Assembly (NCBI GenBank): GCA_949752795.1
Contig: CATKHW010000008.1
Span: 682,001 to 746,000 of the forward strand
From: Hyperoodon ampullatus
Lineage: Eukaryota; Chordata; Mammalia; Artiodactyla; Ziphiidae
Direction of reading: 5' to 3'
Length of the DNA: 64,000 nt
Part shown: piece by piece, positions 61,735 through 64,000 of the stretch
Numbering within the stretch: the first letter of the stretch is position 1
Layout: every line of letters begins with the position of its first letter
Position numbers and translations under genes: made by a program
Notes under the pieces: model-generated
Told to the model about the DNA's origin: nothing
The model's input: only the letters and a program-made list of their open reading frames with translations
The model's database searches: none

Positions 61735-63474
61735 CTGCCAGTTTGTGAATTGCTGTGCCCCTGAGATCCAATTTTCAACTCGTTTTTTTGTGAGCTGACT
61801 GCAAGTCCAAAATTTTGGTTCAGTACCTATACTCGTTCCTGGCAGGTGGCTGAGACTTTGGTTAATTCTTCTTCCTTCCGGCAAATTAGAGTGACATGTG
61901 CTCGTCCAAATGCCTAACAGCTACTCTCTCATTGGTTCTCCCTCTTCCCTTTCATCCTCTGCCAAATTGGCAACCTTTGCGAACCAGGAGGTTAAAGGAG
62001 CTGTCTCCCCAAGTTGGGAGATTGATAGTAAAGCAGTTGGAATATCAGACCGGAGCACTAGGAGAGGGAATATTAGTTGAATTTTAGAAACCTTTCTTAT
62101 TCACAGTGTGTTCATTCTCTATGTTTCCCGTACATGTTACAGCTGTAGTAATATTCCCTTCAACCTGGAGAGTTGGGAACCGTGGAATGTGTGCCACGCA
62201 TTATTGCTTTAAATGGTCTGCATTTGCTCACCGAATCTCACCAAACCTCTCAGTCCCAAGTGTCCTGCCTTATGTCACATCCAGCTGTCTTTGTAGATAG
62301 GGTCATTCCAGGTTTCATCAGAGCCCCTGAAGGAATTTCATAGAAATTCCCTGTTTTTTTGTTTTGTTTTTGAAATTCCTTTTTATACTGGGTTTCAGCT
62401 GATTCTCACTGCCATGTTTCTGCCAGTCTAGACACACTTGATTCCCTGATGGAGACATATCAATACATACGTTTTAAGATTCTTACTAGTCAGATATATT
62501 CCTCTGCATGAAATATGGGGTTTTGTGTCCTTTTCACTGAGGAAGGTGTAGGGATTGACTCTTTCGTAGTTGGTTTTTAGAACGGTACATGTACTAATAT
62601 CAAACTCTGGCTTTATGCATCACCCCACCTCTCCTTCCCCCTTAAGCAGGCATAAGAGTTTTTTCTCAATGTGAGAGTCTGTTCTCTTTCCTAACTCACT
62701 TCATGTGTAGCCATGTTTACAGGACTTTCATAAGTGATATCTTATGATAAGTTTATTTTTCTCTGTGACTTATTTCACTTAGAATCATCGTACCTGAATC
62801 CACTCATTTTGCTGCTACTGGCCTTATGACATTGATTTCATGGCTGAGGGATATTCCATCATACGTAAATACCACAATTTCTTGAAACATTTTAGTCTTT
62901 ACTGGGATATTTCATGTGTACCCAAGTTGAGGTTCTTGTAAGCAGTGCAGCCCTAAATTTTGGGGTGGCTCTGTCTTATTGACTTTCAGTTTTCCCAAGG
63001 TATATTCCCTAGATTGGAAGTGCCCTTGGCTCTGTAGCTCTGTTGTTTACTTGTTTTAGGGAACACAATGCACTCCTCCTGAATGGCAGTTGGTAATTTA
63101 CATTCCGCTCATCAGCATAACTAGGCTCCCTCTTCTCCAGGGCCTGTCTTGCCTTTCTGGTTTTTACATATTTTGCGGATGTCCCTTTTGTCTGGTGGGA
63201 AGTGATACTGCTTTGTAGTGCAGATTTGCATTGCCCGCTTGCTTGCTTGGCCAAACAGGACGTATGCGTTTTCAACTGAATATATTCAGGAGAAAACGCA
63301 TACGTCCTGTTTGGCCAAGTGCATCATTGTCGAAGTTGTGCCCCTCTTCCTGCGCTTTAAAGGCGATTCCAATGTACCTCTTGAAATCTGTTTCCTGCTA
63401 TTCTGGCTCGCTTTCTAGTCTGCCTCGTTGCCTTCCCTGAACAGATTTTTGGATGATAGTTTTCCTTTATTACT
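61735..63474 (-). repeat. 1.74-kb satellite monomer, right array
   Basis: This is a full copy of 1,740 bp. Its middle resembles the copy at 59996 (the CCTGATGGAGACA...CATACG variant near 62446). The palindrome lies at 63247-63318. Confidence 0.93.
63247..63318. repeat. 72-bp palindrome with two paired private substitutions
   Basis: The arms match at 34 of 36 positions. The left arm reads AAACAGGACG and the right arm CGTCCTGTTT, where the common forms are AAAAAGGGCG and CGCCCTTTTT. Two private changes are thus present in both arms, and neither is a CpG transition. The two mismatches are in TTTTCAACTG on the left only. Confidence 0.94.
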
Positions 63475-64000
63475 CTGCCCGTTTGTGAATTGCTGTGCCC
63501 CTGAGCTCCATTTCTCAACTCGTTTTTTGTGAGCTGACCGCAAGTCCAAAATTTTGGTTCAGGACATATACTGGTTCCCGGCGGGTGGCTGAGACTTTGA
63601 TAAATTCTTCTTCCTGCTGGGAAATTAGAGTGACATGTGCCCGTCCAAATGTCTCTCAGCTACTCTCTCATTGGTTCTCCATATTTCATTTCATCCTCTG
63701 CCAATTGGCAACATGTGAGAACCAGGAGGTTAAAGGGGCTGTCTCTCCAAGTTGGGAGATTGATAGTAAAGCAGTTGGAAATTCAAACCGGAGCACCAGG
63801 AGAGGGACTATTAGTTGAGTTGTAAAAACCTTTTGTATTCACAGTGTGTCCATTCTCGAGGTTTCCCATACATGTTATACCTGTAGTACTATTCCCTTCA
63901 ACCTGGAGAGTTGGCACCATTGGAATGTGTGCCACGCATTATTGCTTTAAATGGTCTGCATTTGCTCACCGAATCTCACCAATCCTCTCAGTCACAAGTG
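63475..64000 (-). repeat. 1.74-kb satellite monomer, cut by window end
   Basis: The first 526 bp of a monomer are closest to the copy at 59996. The array evidently continues beyond the window. Confidence 0.92.

Noticed and set aside
1..64000. tRNA-derived SINEs typical of cetartiodactyls
   Set aside because: I looked for A/B-box-bearing tRNA-like heads with a simple tail and found none that I could support.

Overview
The window is vertebrate, and specifically mammalian, heterochromatin. I found no intact protein-coding gene, tRNA or rRNA. Antisense LINE-1 (L1) fragments and an endogenous-retrovirus pol relic show it is mammalian. The most abundant repeat is a tandem array with a monomer of about 1,737-1,740 bp. 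Much of that monomer is visibly derived from the 3' end of an antisense L1. A satellite of this size and origin is known from whales (the cetacean common satellite, about 1.6-1.76 kb monomers, reported to be L1-derived). I therefore infer a cetacean, probably not a delphinoid because their monomers are shorter. I could not run a database search to confirm this.

Layout. Positions 1-6222 hold 3.6 copies of the 1.74-kb satellite. Positions 6223-36944 (30.7 kb, nearly half the window) are one uninterrupted minisatellite. Its 24- or 25-bp units share the core TCATCACAATGCTCCATG, and it contains nested higher-order repeats of about 0.66, 1.69 and 2.63 kb. Positions 36945-41187 return to the 1.74-kb satellite in an old, diverged form. 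Positions 41188-48547 are a mosaic interruption containing an L1 3' fragment, a decayed antisense class I (gammaretrovirus-like) ERV pol, GC-rich sequence I do not recognise, and two nested antisense L1 3' ends. Positions 48548-64000 are again 1.74-kb satellite, diverged at first and homogeneous after about 50.45 kb.

Two structures deserve attention. First, nearly every 1.74-kb monomer carries a 71-73 bp near-perfect palindrome centred on GAATATATTC. It sits between two stretches that align to neighbouring parts of L1 ORF2, so it is not part of L1. In several copies both arms carry the same private substitution, as if the arms correct each other. Second, the 30.7-kb minisatellite occupies the place of about 400 bp of a 1.74-kb monomer, and the partial monomers on its two sides belong to the same diverged subfamily.

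The many open reading frames are by-products of repetition. The 24-bp unit is a multiple of three, and in the minisatellite only the 25-bp unit shifts the frame, so long frames occur without coding function. Nothing here works together as a pathway. The biology is satellite turnover: unequal exchange, conversion, transposon insertion and possible cruciform formation.
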